DNA of 64,000 nucleotides from an uncultured Coriobacteriaceae bacterium (GCA_944321435.1 CALULH010000001.1:62001-126000), one strand, 5' to 3'. Positions 25,409 through 33,956 are shown, counted from the stretch's first letter. Numbers and translations: made by a program. Notes: a model not told the origin generated them from the letters alone.

Positions 25409-27247
25409 ATGGCGGATATGATCGGCAAGCTGAGAGCAAGGGGAGCGGAGCAGGAGCCCGCCGCGGACTGGTGGAAGCAGGCCGTGGTATACCAGGTCTA
25501 CCCGCGCAGCTTCCGCGACGCCAACGGCGACGGCATCGGCGACCTGCCCGGCGTCATCGACCGCATGGGCTACCTGGCCGCGCTCGGCGTCAACGCCATC
25601 TGGCTGTCGCCGTTTTACCCCTCGGAGCTCGCCGACGGCGGCTATGACGTCATCGACTACCGCAACGTGGACCCGCGCCTGGGCACGCTGGCGGACTTTA
25701 ACCGGATGGTCGGCTCGGCGCACGCCCACGGCATCCGGATCATCGTGGACATCGTGCCTAACCACACCTCGGTCATGCATACGTGGTTCCAAGAAGCGCT
25801 GGCAAGCGCCCCCGGCTCGCCCGCGCGCGACCGCTACATCTTCCGCCCCGGCCGCGGGGCCGCGGGCGAGCTGCCACCCAACGGCTGGCAGTCGAGCTTT
25901 GGCGGCCCTGCGTGGGAACCCGTGGGGGACGGCACCTGGTACCTGCATCTTTTCGACGTGCGCCAAGCCGACCTCAACTGGGAGAACCCCGAGGTCCGCG
26001 CGGACTTTGAGCGCACGCTGCGGTTCTGGTCGGACCGCGGCGTGGACGGTTTCCGCATCGACGTGGCGCATATGCTGGTGAAGGACTTCTCGCGCGGGCC
26101 GCTCTCCGAGCTGGACCGGTGGCCTGTGACCGGCCCCTCTCCGGATCCGTCCGGGTACCATCCGCTCTACAACCGCCCCGGCGTTCATGACATCTACCGC
26201 AGTTGGCGCCGCGTCTTCAACGAGTACGATCCGCCGCGCTTCGCCGTGGCCGAGGCCTGGGTCGATCCGGGCGAGCAGTACGCTTACGCCCAGCCCGACG
26301 AGCTGGGGCAGGTCTTCAACTTCTCGTTCGCCAAGGCCGACTGGCTGGCTGAGGACTTCAGGCGGGCCATCGACGACGGCTTGGCCGCCGCCCGCCGCTC
26401 GGGATCCACCACCACCTGGGTGCTCTCCAACCACGACGTGCCGCGCCATGCCACGCGCTACGGCTTGCCGCAGGTCAAGGCCGCCGCGCACCACCAGCTG
26501 GTGAACGACTGGCTCCTGCGCGACGGCCGCACGTACCCGCTCGACCGCGCGCTGGGCACCCGCCGCGCGCGTGCCGCAGTGCTCATGGAGCTCGCCCTGC
26601 CCGGCTCGGTCTACCTTTACCAAGGTGAGGAGCTGGGGCTTTTCGAGGTGCCCGATATCCCGTGGGGCCGCCTGGAGGACCCGCAGGCGCGGCGCACCAA
26701 CCACGCCGGCGCCCTCAAGGGCCGCGACGGCTGCCGCGTGCCGCTGCCGTGGCGCGCCGGCGACGCGCCCGAGCCCGCTGACTGGGACCCTGCCTTCGGC
26801 AACGGCGCCACGGGCTCTTTCGGCTTCTCCGCCCCGCCCGCCCATGCGGTGGCAGCTCCGTCTCAGGACGCCGTGCAGGCATGCGCGGGCCCGCATCTGC
26901 CGCAGCCCCTTTGGTTCGCGGACTACGCCGCCGATACGCAGGAGGACGACCCGCGCTCCATGCTCGCGCTCTACCGCCGTGCCATCGCCCTGCGCGCGCG
27001 GCTCCTCGCGCCCACCGGCCGTGCGGACGACCTTGCCTGGTTGCCTGCTGATCAGCTGGGCCCCGACCCTGCGCAGGTCATCGCTTACACGCGTGTTGCA
27101 GCAGACGGCGGGCACCTCGCCAGCTTCACCAACTTCGGCTCGGATTCGGTCCCGCTGCCGGCCGGTCAGATCCTTCTCGCCTCCTGCGACCTTGCCGACG
27201 GCCGCCTGCTGCCGCAAGACGCCTCCGCCTGGGTCGTCCTGCCGTAA
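25409..27247 (+). CDS. GH13 alpha-glucosidase / oligo-1,6-glucosidase-like enzyme
   Basis: Glycoside hydrolase family 13 enzyme, probably intracellular (no signal peptide), releasing glucose from alpha-gluco-oligosaccharides. 612 residues. Seen: start of the barrel WWKQAVVYQVYPRSFRDANGD-type region (28-48), conserved IVDIVPNHTS near 113, nucleophile Asp in GFRIDVAHML near 214, acid/base Glu in VAEAW near 281, and transition-state Asp in SNHDVPR near 341. ATG 25409 is chosen for its GGAGGT; upstream in-frame ATGs give an unrelated tail. The exact substrate (maltose, isomaltose, sucrose or trehalose types) cannot be fixed by eye. No sugar transporter adjoins it. Confidence 0.9.
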   Translation: MADMIGKLRARGAEQEPAADWWKQAVVYQVYPRSFRDANGDGIGDLPGVIDRMGYLAALGVNAIWLSPFYPSELADGGYDVIDYRNVDPRLGTLADFNRMVGSAHAHGIRIIVDIVPNHTSVMHTWFQEALASAPGSPARDRYIFRPGRGAAGELPPNGWQSSFGGPAWEPVGDGTWYLHLFDVRQADLNWENPEVRADFERTLRFWSDRGVDGFRIDVAHMLVKDFSRGPLSELDRWPVTGPSPDPSGYHPLYNRPGVHDIYRSWRRVFNEYDPPRFAVAEAWVDPGEQYAYAQPDELGQVFNFSFAKADWLAEDFRRAIDDGLAAARRSGSTTTWVLSNHDVPRHATRYGLPQVKAAAHHQLVNDWLLRDGRTYPLDRALGTRRARAAVLMELALPGSVYLYQGEELGLFEVPDIPWGRLEDPQARRTNHAGALKGRDGCRVPLPWRAGDAPEPADWDPAFGNGATGSFGFSAPPAHAVAAPSQDAVQACAGPHLPQPLWFADYAADTQEDDPRSMLALYRRAIALRARLLAPTGRADDLAWLPADQLGPDPAQVIAYTRVAADGGHLASFTNFGSDSVPLPAGQILLASCDLADGRLLPQDASAWVVLP

Positions 27248-27720
27248 GGCGGGGCTCCGGTTCCGCCCTGGCCGCCGCACGTTGCATGCTTTCCTTATCG
27301 CCTAAGGGTTCCGCATGCATTTCTTTTCGCCAAGAGCCCAAAATCGGCTCGTTGGCGAAAAGAAATGCATGCGTAATAGGAAATGCATGCAGAACGCCGT
27401 TTGCCGGGCGGCGCGGACACCAGAAACGCCGCCGCGCCGCCTCAGCGCCTCCCACTTCGCTAACGCCGCCGCGCCTCTCGCTCCGCCAACGGTGCCGCCT
27501 CCGTGTTTCTCGCCCTGCCAGCGCCTCGTCCGACCGCGCCTCCCGTCCTGTCACCGCGCCGCGCTTATCGCACGCCGTAAATCCGTTTCTCAACCATACC
27601 TTTAAACGCTCTCCACAACTTTCAACCCCGCTTTTCGCAAAACCCCAGCTCGCGTCGAGATCCGACATTTCGGCGAGCGGCAGAGGAAAAAACCACAACT
27701 GAAATCTTGGTGCCAATCCT
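27248..27720. other. Non-coding interval after the glucosidase with one strong hairpin
   Basis: 470 nt. Apart from the hairpin at 27313-27372 it is pyrimidine-rich, low-complexity DNA (many CGCC/GCC runs, 27400-27560). A 196-codon minus-strand frame spans it but is Arg-rich and featureless. It may be a genus-specific intergenic repeat; not testable by eye. Confidence 0.4.
27313..27372. repeat. 60-nt hairpin with 26-bp arms
   Basis: GCATGCATTTCTTTTCGCCA (27313-27332) pairs with TGGCGAAAAGAAATGCATGC (27353-27372), and the stem continues inward as AGAGCC/GGCTCG around a CAAAATC-type loop. A further AAATGCATGC copy lies at 27381-27390. T-poor flanks argue against a simple terminator; foldback repeat more likely. 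Confidence 0.8.
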
Positions 27721-27782
27721 CAAGCTCTTGAGTGGCTTTGACCTGGGAAAACACTAAATGACGAGATTAGCAAATGATAATG

Positions 27783-27830
27783 GCACAAGATGTTGTGTTT
27801 TACGATTTGACGAATCTTATCGTATAGTGG
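27783..27830 (+). promoter_or_regulatory. nrdD promoter with two NrdR boxes
   Basis: Box 1 GCACAAGATGTTGTGT (27783-27798) is close to the NrdR consensus ACACWATATATWGTGT. Box 2 (27815-27830) matches the right half (TATAGTG). The centres are 32 bp apart, the three-turn spacing known for NrdR. A promoter TTTACG (27799-27804), 18-nt spacer, TATAGT (27823-27828) lies between and under them, so binding would block transcription. nrdR itself is not in the window. Confidence 0.6.
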
Positions 27831-27985
27831 ACCTCGCGCCTTGACGGGCCCGCACGGTCGCGGGGCCCCGGGGCTGCGCCCAGACCGGGCGGCGCGCACG
27901 TCGCGCCTCAGCAGGCATCGCGCGCACAAGTTCGCAAGCGCCCGACGGGCGCATTGACATACGACGGGGAGACGGGGCAAGCCAC

Positions 27986-30208
27986 ATGAAGATCATCAAG
28001 CGCAACGGTTCCGAGGTCCAGTTCGACATCGACAAGATCATCAACGCCATCACCGCCGCCAACGGGGACGTGCAGGAGAGCCAGCGCCTGACTCCGCGCG
28101 AGATCCGCTTTGCCGCCGAGAACGTGCGCGAGCAGTGCGAGAACGCCGGGCACACCGTCTCCGTCGAGGAGATCCAGGACATGGTCGAGGACCAGATCAT
28201 GGCCCTCGACAAGTACGAGGTGGCGCGCGGCTACATCATCTACCGCTACGTGCAGAGCCTGAAGCGCACCTCCAACACCACCGATGACAAGATCCTGTCC
28301 CTCATCGAGTGCAACAACGAGGAGGTCCTGCAGGAGAACTCCAACAAGAACCCCACCGTCAACTCGGTGCAGCGCGACTACATGGCCGGCGAGGTCTCCA
28401 AGGACCTGACCATGCGCATGCTGCTGCCCCAGGAGGTCGTGGACGCCCATAACGAGGGCATCATCCACTTCCACGACGCCGACTACTTTGCGCAGCACAT
28501 GCACAACTGCGACCTCGTGAACCTGGACGACATGCTGCAGAACGGCACCGTGATCTCGGGCACCCTCATCGAGAAGCCGCACAGCTTCTCCACCGCCTGC
28601 AACATCGCCACGCAGATCATCGCCCAAGTGGCCTCCAACCAGTACGGCGGCCAGTCCATCAGCCTCACGCACCTGGCGCCCTTCGTCGAGGTCAGCCGTC
28701 AGAAGATCCGCCGCGAGGTCCTCTCCGAGATCGAGACGCTCGGCGCCGAGGCCGATCCCGAGCGCGTGTCCGAGGTGGTGGAGAAGCGCCTGCGCGACGA
28801 GATCCGTCGCGGCGTTCAGACCATCCAGTACCAGGTCGTGACCCTTATGACCACCAACGGCCAGGCGCCGTTCGTGACGGTGTTCATGTACCTCAACGAG
28901 GCGCGCTCCGAGGAGGAGAAGCGCGACCTGGCCATGATCATCGAGGAGACCCTGCGCCAGCGCTACGAGGGCGTCAAGAACGAGGCGGGCGTCTGGATCA
29001 CGCCGGCGTTCCCCAAGCTCATCTACGTGCTCGAGGAGGACAACATCACTCCCGACACGCCGTACTACTACCTGACCAAGCTCGCGGCAAAGTGCACCGC
29101 CAAGCGCATGGTGCCCGACTACATCTCCGAGAAGAAGATGTTCGAGCTCAAGCTTTCAAAGGGCGAGAAGCCCGGCGAGGGCGATTGCTACACCTGCATG
29201 GGCTGCCGCAGCTTCCTCACCCCCGACCGCAGCGGCAACGGCTTCGACAACGTGGCCAACGCCGGCAACTACGAGCCCGGCAAACCCAAGTACTACGGTC
29301 GCTTCAACCAGGGCGTGGTGACCATCAACCTGGTCGACGTGGCGCTGTCCTCCCACCAGGACCAGGACAAGTTCTGGCAGATCTTCGACGAGCGCCTGGA
29401 GCTTTGCCACACCGCCCTCATGTGCCGCCACAACCGCCTGAAGGGCACGCTTTCCGACGCGGCGCCCATCCTCTGGCAGTACGGCGCGCTGGCCCGTCTC
29501 AAGAAGGGCGAGACCATCGACAAGCTGCTCTACGGCGGCTACTCCACCATCAGCCTGGGCTACGCCGGCCTCTACGAGTGCGTGAAGTACATGACGGGCC
29601 GCAGCCACACCGATCCGGAGGCCACGCCGTTTGCCATGCGGGTCATGCAGCACATGAACGATAAGTGCAATGAGTGGAAGGCCGAGTCCGACATCGACTT
29701 CTCCATCTACGGCACGCCGCTGGAGTCCACCACCTACAAGTTCGCCAAGTGCCTGCAGCGCCGCTTCGGCGTGATCCCGGGCATCACGGACAAGGGCTAT
29801 ATCACCAACAGCTACCACGTGCACGTGTCCGAGGAGATCGACGCCTTCACCAAGCTCAAGTTCGAGAGCGAGTTCCAGCGCCTCTCCCCGGGTGGCGCCA
29901 TCTCCTACGTGGAGGTGCCCAACATGCAGGACAACCTGCAGGCCGTCATGCGCGTGCTGCAGTACATCTACGACAACATCATGTACGCCGAACTCAACAC
30001 CAAGAGCGACTACTGCCAGAAGTGCGGCTACGACGGCGAGATCAAGATCGTGGAGGACGACGGCAAGCTGGTGTGGGAGTGCCCGCATTGCGGCAACCGC
30101 GACCAGCACACGCTTAACGTGGCGCGCCGTACCTGCGGCTACATCGGCACCCAGTTCTGGAACCAGGGCCGTACGGAGGAGATCCGCGACCGCGTGCTGC
30201 ATCTGTAA
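27986..30208 (+). CDS. nrdD: Anaerobic (class III) ribonucleoside-triphosphate reductase
   Basis: Glycyl-radical enzyme making dNTPs without oxygen. 740 residues. Seen: N-terminal ATP-cone (about 1-95, MKIIKRNGSEVQFD start), the catalytic barrel with NPTVNSVQRDYMAGE-type region near 115, the C-terminal zinc cysteines CQKCG (about 675) and CPHCG (about 699), and the radical site RTCGYIG near 715. ATG 27986 matches the family start. Activated by NrdG (31053), which is separated here by one gene. Promoter carries probable NrdR boxes. Confidence 0.97.
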   Translation: MKIIKRNGSEVQFDIDKIINAITAANGDVQESQRLTPREIRFAAENVREQCENAGHTVSVEEIQDMVEDQIMALDKYEVARGYIIYRYVQSLKRTSNTTDDKILSLIECNNEEVLQENSNKNPTVNSVQRDYMAGEVSKDLTMRMLLPQEVVDAHNEGIIHFHDADYFAQHMHNCDLVNLDDMLQNGTVISGTLIEKPHSFSTACNIATQIIAQVASNQYGGQSISLTHLAPFVEVSRQKIRREVLSEIETLGAEADPERVSEVVEKRLRDEIRRGVQTIQYQVVTLMTTNGQAPFVTVFMYLNEARSEEEKRDLAMIIEETLRQRYEGVKNEAGVWITPAFPKLIYVLEEDNITPDTPYYYLTKLAAKCTAKRMVPDYISEKKMFELKLSKGEKPGEGDCYTCMGCRSFLTPDRSGNGFDNVANAGNYEPGKPKYYGRFNQGVVTINLVDVALSSHQDQDKFWQIFDERLELCHTALMCRHNRLKGTLSDAAPILWQYGALARLKKGETIDKLLYGGYSTISLGYAGLYECVKYMTGRSHTDPEATPFAMRVMQHMNDKCNEWKAESDIDFSIYGTPLESTTYKFAKCLQRRFGVIPGITDKGYITNSYHVHVSEEIDAFTKLKFESEFQRLSPGGAISYVEVPNMQDNLQAVMRVLQYIYDNIMYAELNTKSDYCQKCGYDGEIKIVEDDGKLVWECPHCGNRDQHTLNVARRTCGYIGTQFWNQGRTEEIRDRVLHL

Positions 30209-30223
30209 CAGCTTGTTCGGCTG

Positions 30224-30292
30224 GGGCCGGCGGGCGATAAGAACCCGGTTTTTGCCGTTATCAAAATCCGGAACCTTATCACCCGTCGGCCC
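30224..30292. repeat. Compound hairpin downstream of nrdD
   Basis: Outer 18-bp stem GGGCCGGCGGGCGATAAG (30224-30241) with CTTATCACCCGTCGGCCC (30275-30292), one mismatch and one G-U. After a 3x3 internal loop comes an inner stem CCGGTTTTTG / CAAAATCCGG (one mismatch) with a 7-nt loop. It lies 15 nt past the nrdD stop and has no T tract. Confidence 0.8.
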
Positions 30293-30308
30293 TCGGCCAT
30301 CGGGGACC

Positions 30309-30372
30309 GGCCATTGGGGACGGGTACGAATGGCAGGCGGGCGTCTGCCATTCGTACCCGTCCCCAATGGCC
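30309..30372. repeat. Perfect 28-bp palindromic pair of the transposase-associated repeat
   Basis: The arms 30309-30336 and 30345-30372 are exact reverse complements around an 8-nt loop. Each contains the 17-nt core CCATTGGGGACGGGTAC found on both sides of the RAYT gene at 6196. Beyond the core the sequence differs (GAATGGCAG in place of ATTTGACAG). This is a BIME-like pair 23 kb from the transposase. Confidence 0.9.
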
Positions 30373-30484
30373 AATGGCCGTCAATGGTCAGCCCCCCAAG
30401 CTCGTTCGTTTTGCGCTTATCGACCGCTTGCCGGTGGGATATTATTGATGCGTTGCGTTGGTTGGTTTGAGAGGCTGGGATGGT

Positions 30485-30931
30485 ATGGGTACGTATGACG
30501 AGAAGATCGCCGAGGTGTGGGAGCAGCTGGGCGACCATATGAAGGCGGTGCTTGCCACGGGCGCGGAGGGCAGGGTCTCGGCGCGCACTATGAGCTTCGT
30601 GGTTATCGACCATGCGCTCTACTTCCAAACCGACCACACCTTCCGCAAGGCGCGCGACATCGCGGCCAATCCCAACGTGGCCGTGTGCGCCGACAACGTG
30701 CAGATCGAGGGCACGTGCCGCATGATCGGCGCGCCCGCGGACAACGAGGCTTTCTGCCGGGCCTTCAAGGAGGCTTACCCCAGCTCGTTCGAGGCGTATT
30801 CCGACCGCTCCGTGGAGCGCCTGTACGCGGTGGAGCCGGCGTTCATCCAGCGTTGGGTCTACCGTGGCGACGAGCCCGTGATCGAGCGTTACTACTGCGA
30901 CCGCCAGCGCTACACCGAGACCGCGTATTAG
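30485..30931 (+). CDS. Pyridoxamine 5'-phosphate oxidase-like FMN-binding protein
   Basis: 148-residue split-barrel flavoprotein of the PNPOx-like superfamily. Seen: MSFVVIDHALYFQTDHTFRK near 36-55 and the ANPNVAVCADN-IEGTCRMIG pattern (62-85), typical of small family members with unknown electron acceptors. It lacks features of true PdxH, so a role in B6 synthesis is not supported. The ATG at 30485 has GAGG 10 nt upstream; the earlier TTG gives a non-homologous tail. Lies between nrdD and nrdG. Confidence 0.75.
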   Translation: MGTYDEKIAEVWEQLGDHMKAVLATGAEGRVSARTMSFVVIDHALYFQTDHTFRKARDIAANPNVAVCADNVQIEGTCRMIGAPADNEAFCRAFKEAYPSSFEAYSDRSVERLYAVEPAFIQRWVYRGDEPVIERYYCDRQRYTETAY

Positions 30932-31052
30932 CCTCGGCGCCTCGCCGTCCGTCCGCGGACGCAATCCGCACATGGGGGGCCGCCGCCTGCCGCGGCGGCC
31001 CTAAGATTTACGGCGCGTCGGAGTCCCCGGCGCGTTTTGAAAGGACCGCCCC

Positions 31053-31727
31053 ATGCACTACTCCGAGATCAAGCACTGCGACATCGCCAACGGCGAGGGG
31101 GTGCGCACGTCGCTTTTCGTCTCGGGGTGCCGTCGGCACTGCAAGAACTGCTTCAACGCGGTGACTTGGGATTTCTGCCATGGGTCGGAGTTCACGAAGG
31201 ACGTTGAGGACGAGCTCCTTCAAAGCCTGGAGCCCTTCTACGTCGACGGCCTCACCGTGCTCGGCGGCGAGCCCATGGAGCCCGAGAACCAGCGCGCGTT
31301 GCTGCCCTTCCTGCGCCGCGTGCGCGAGCGCTTTCCGCAGAAGACCATCTGGTGCTTCACCGGCGACACGCTGGAGGCGCTGCTCAGCTGGCCCCTGCCG
31401 GACGGTGCCACCGCGGTGGGCCAGAAGCACGTGCCCGGCGTGACCGAGGAGCTCTTGGGCTGCGTCGACGTGCTGGTGGACGGCGCCTACGAGGAGGCGC
31501 TGCACGATATCACCCTGCGGTTCCGTGGCAGCTCCAACCAGCGCGTCATCGACATGCCGGCGACGCTTGACTCCGTCCGCGCCTACAGGGCGGGTGAGAA
31601 GGGCATCGCGCCGACAGCTACGGCCGTCGTCTCGGTTGACGCTGCCGCGCCGCAGCCCGTCGCCCTAGCCGAGCTTATCGTCCCGTGGACGGACGATCCC
31701 GTTTTTGCCACCCACACCATGGACTGA
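31053..31727 (+). CDS. nrdG: Anaerobic ribonucleotide reductase activating protein (radical SAM)
   Basis: Generates the glycyl radical on NrdD using S-adenosylmethionine and a 4Fe-4S cluster. Seen: cluster motif Cys26-x3-Cys30-x2-Cys33 (GCRRHCKNC), [12 protein letters not shown] near 70 (SAM-binding GGEP), and a C-terminal [12 protein letters not shown] typical of NrdG near 155. 224 residues, longer than the usual 155-180: the last 45 or so form an Ala/Val-rich tail of unknown role. ATG 31053 follows GAAAGGA. Confidence 0.94.
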   Translation: MHYSEIKHCDIANGEGVRTSLFVSGCRRHCKNCFNAVTWDFCHGSEFTKDVEDELLQSLEPFYVDGLTVLGGEPMEPENQRALLPFLRRVRERFPQKTIWCFTGDTLEALLSWPLPDGATAVGQKHVPGVTEELLGCVDVLVDGAYEEALHDITLRFRGSSNQRVIDMPATLDSVRAYRAGEKGIAPTATAVVSVDAAAPQPVALAELIVPWTDDPVFATHTMD

Positions 31728-31786
31728 CGGCGGTCCTTCACGCATCTGTTACGCGGCCGTGCGCCGGGGGAGCTCGCGCGCCGGCG

Positions 31787-31795
31787 TGCTATAGT
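31787..31795 (+). promoter_or_regulatory. Extended -10 promoter of the folate operon
   Basis: TGC plus TATAGT, about 64 nt before folE. No clear -35. Confidence 0.5.
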
Positions 31796-31858
31796 GGGTT
31801 AGCTGCGCGCCGCCTATCCGGGCGGCGCCCCACATCTGAGCGCCTCTGGGGGAGTGCC

Positions 31859-32413
31859 ATGGTTGACCAGGAAAAAGTTCGCGAGGCCACGCGCCTGCTG
31901 CTCGAGGGCATCGGCGAGGATCCCTCGCGGCCCGGGCTCGTTGAGACGCCGGACCGCGTGGCGCGCATGTACGCCGAGCTCATGGCGGGAACCGACTCCG
32001 ATGCCTCGGAGCATCTGGCCAAGACCTTCGAGGTGGCCTCTGATGACCTGGTGATCGAGCGCGACATCCCGTTCTACTCGCTCTGCGAGCATCACCTGCT
32101 GCCGTTTTACGGCCACGCGCACATCGGCTACGTCCCCAACGGCCGCGTTGCCGGGCTTTCTAAGCTCGCCCGCACCGTTGAGACCTTCGCGCGCCGCCTG
32201 CAGCTGCAGGAGCAGCTGACCGACCAGGTGGCTGACGCGCTCATGGATCACCTGGGGTGCAAGGGCGTCATCGTGGTGATTGAGGCGGAGCACATGTGCA
32301 TGACCATGCGCGGCGTCTCGAAGCCCGGCACCAAGACGGTCACCTGCGCCCGTCGCGGCGTTGCCCAGGACCCCGCGTTCGAGCAGCGCTTCTTCCGCAT
32401 GCTGGGGCGGTAG
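31859..32413 (+). CDS. folE: GTP cyclohydrolase I
   Basis: Converts GTP to 7,8-dihydroneopterin triphosphate and formate, the first step of folate synthesis. 184 residues. Seen: zinc ligands Cys76 and His79 ([10 protein letters not shown]) and Cys147 (EHMCMTMRG), plus the [23 protein letters not shown] region (99-121) typical of FolE type IA. ATG 31859 has GGGGGAG upstream; the longer frame reads back into nrdG. HD-domain gene starts two bases after the stop, folB follows. Confidence 0.97.
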   Translation: MVDQEKVREATRLLLEGIGEDPSRPGLVETPDRVARMYAELMAGTDSDASEHLAKTFEVASDDLVIERDIPFYSLCEHHLLPFYGHAHIGYVPNGRVAGLSKLARTVETFARRLQLQEQLTDQVADALMDHLGCKGVIVVIEAEHMCMTMRGVSKPGTKTVTCARRGVAQDPAFEQRFFRMLGR

Positions 32414-32415
32414 CC

Positions 32416-33519
32416 GTGGGGGAGAGCGAGGTCACGCGCCGTTCCGGCGCTCATGAGCCCGGCGAGCCCGGCGACGTCCCGGTGCCCGTTGCGCAGCGGG
32501 CGCTGGAGCCCGCGCCCGGCTCCGGCGATGCGGCCGAAAGCCAAGCCCGCGCTGTTGCCGCAGGTGACGGCAACGGCACTGCTGCCGATGATACGGCGGC
32601 TGGGCGCACGGTTGCCGCGCTGTTCGGCGAGGGCTTGCGGGAGGCGGATCCCGCGGATTTGCCGGATGACGACATGGACGACACCATGCTGGACGCGCTC
32701 TTCTCGGAGAGCGCTGCTGCGGACAGCGTCTCGCTGCTCCTCGGCGACCCGGTCTCGGCTTACGGGGCGTCGCCCGATCGCTGCGTGCCCGACCGCGCCC
32801 TCCTCTCCGACGCGGAGGCGGCCCTGTACGGGCAGGCGGCTGCGCCCGTGGACTCCGACATCACCACCGTGCTGCCGCGCCTTACCGACGACATGCTCCA
32901 AGCGGCGGCCGCCCGCGCGCGGTCAGCCGGCGCTGCGGGCGATCGCACCGTGATGATTCCGACCGTACCGGCCCAGGCGGCGCCCGCCGGCCCTTCCCCC
33001 GCACCGGCCGAGTGCAGGCCCGCCCTGCTGCCGCGCGTCGACGCCATCTGGAACCATGCGCTCTTTCAGCGCCACTACCAGGCGCTGGCCGGCCTGGAGC
33101 GCGACCGCCCGTTCTGCCGTCACGGCATCGCGCATCTGTTGGACGTGGCGCGCTTGGCCTGGATCGACAACCTGGAGCAGGGCCTGGGCTTTGATCGCGA
33201 GCTCGTGTACGCGGCCGCGTTGCTGCACGACGTGGGCAAGGCCGTTCAGTACACCAACGGCACTCCGCATGAGGTGGCGGGCGAGAAGATCGCCTCCAGC
33301 ATCCTCGCCACGTTGCCTGAGGAAGCTTCGTTCACCACGGTGCAGGTGCGCCAGATCCTCACGGCGGTGCGCGGCCATCGGCACCTGCGCGCGGACGCCA
33401 CGCCTTTGGAGCGGCTTATCTATACGGCGGATAAGCGCTCACGGTCGTGCTTCGCCTGCGCGGCGGCCGATCGCTGCAACTGGGCGCCCGAGCGCCGCAA
33501 CAACGTGCTTGACTGGTAG
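32416..33519 (+). CDS. HD-domain phosphohydrolase in the folate operon, long disordered N-terminus
   Basis: Metal-dependent HD-superfamily hydrolase, 367 residues. The C-terminal domain (about 214-360) has HGIAHLLDVARLAW, the HD pair in LLHDVGKA (near 271) and a cysteine cluster CFACAAADRC near 345. The first 210 residues are Ala/Gly/Asp-rich and probably disordered. GTG 32416 lies two bases after the folE stop with GGGG upstream. Similar HD genes sit in folate clusters of other anaerobes, so it might remove phosphate from dihydroneopterin triphosphate, the step between FolE and FolB. That function is an inference; nucleotide or signalling hydrolases share the fold. Confidence 0.7.
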   Translation: MGESEVTRRSGAHEPGEPGDVPVPVAQRALEPAPGSGDAAESQARAVAAGDGNGTAADDTAAGRTVAALFGEGLREADPADLPDDDMDDTMLDALFSESAAADSVSLLLGDPVSAYGASPDRCVPDRALLSDAEAALYGQAAAPVDSDITTVLPRLTDDMLQAAAARARSAGAAGDRTVMIPTVPAQAAPAGPSPAPAECRPALLPRVDAIWNHALFQRHYQALAGLERDRPFCRHGIAHLLDVARLAWIDNLEQGLGFDRELVYAAALLHDVGKAVQYTNGTPHEVAGEKIASSILATLPEEASFTTVQVRQILTAVRGHRHLRADATPLERLIYTADKRSRSCFACAAADRCNWAPERRNNVLDW

Positions 33520-33532
33520 GGAGGGAGACCGC

Positions 33533-33916
33533 ATGGCCGCATCTGATGCGCGGGTGCATGACCGCATAATCGTGGACGGGCTCGAGGTGTTCGCCAACCA
33601 CGGCGTCTACCCCGAGGAGAACGCCCTGGGGCAGAAGTTCGTCGTATCGCTTTCCCTTTTCTGCGATACCCGTGCCGCCGGCGAGGCCGATGACCTCGAC
33701 CGCTCCGTCAACTACGGCGAGGTGTGCCAGTTTACCTGCGAATACCTGCAAAAGCACACCTTCAAGCTCATCGAGGCCGTGGCCGAGGGCCTGGCGGCGG
33801 CCCTGCTCGGCCGCTATCCGCTGGTCGCCGGGGTGCGCGTGAAGGTCGAGAAACCCTGGGCGCCCGTGGGCCTGCCCTTGCGCACCGTGGGCGTGGAGAT
33901 AGAGCGCTGGCGCTAG
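33533..33916 (+). CDS. folB: Dihydroneopterin aldolase
   Basis: Converts 7,8-dihydroneopterin to 6-hydroxymethyl-7,8-dihydropterin and glycolaldehyde. 127 residues. Seen: DGLEVFANHGVYPEE (15-29) with the conserved Asn/His/Gly and Glu of the family, DLDRSVNYGEV near 54, TFKLIEAVAEG near 75 with the substrate-binding Glu, and a Lys in KVEKPWAP (near 105). ATG 33533 is preceded by AGGGAGGGAG. Third gene of the folE operon; folP and folK are not in the window. Confidence 0.93.
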   Translation: MAASDARVHDRIIVDGLEVFANHGVYPEENALGQKFVVSLSLFCDTRAAGEADDLDRSVNYGEVCQFTCEYLQKHTFKLIEAVAEGLAAALLGRYPLVAGVRVKVEKPWAPVGLPLRTVGVEIERWR

Positions 33917-33956
33917 CGATCAGGTGAGTTAGCGACCAGGTAAAGGGGTCGCCCCA

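Noticed and set aside
27126-27716. 196-codon minus-strand frame downstream of the glucosidase
   Set aside because: Overlaps the glucosidase 3' end and a hairpin; Arg-rich low-complexity translation typical of non-coding GC-rich DNA.
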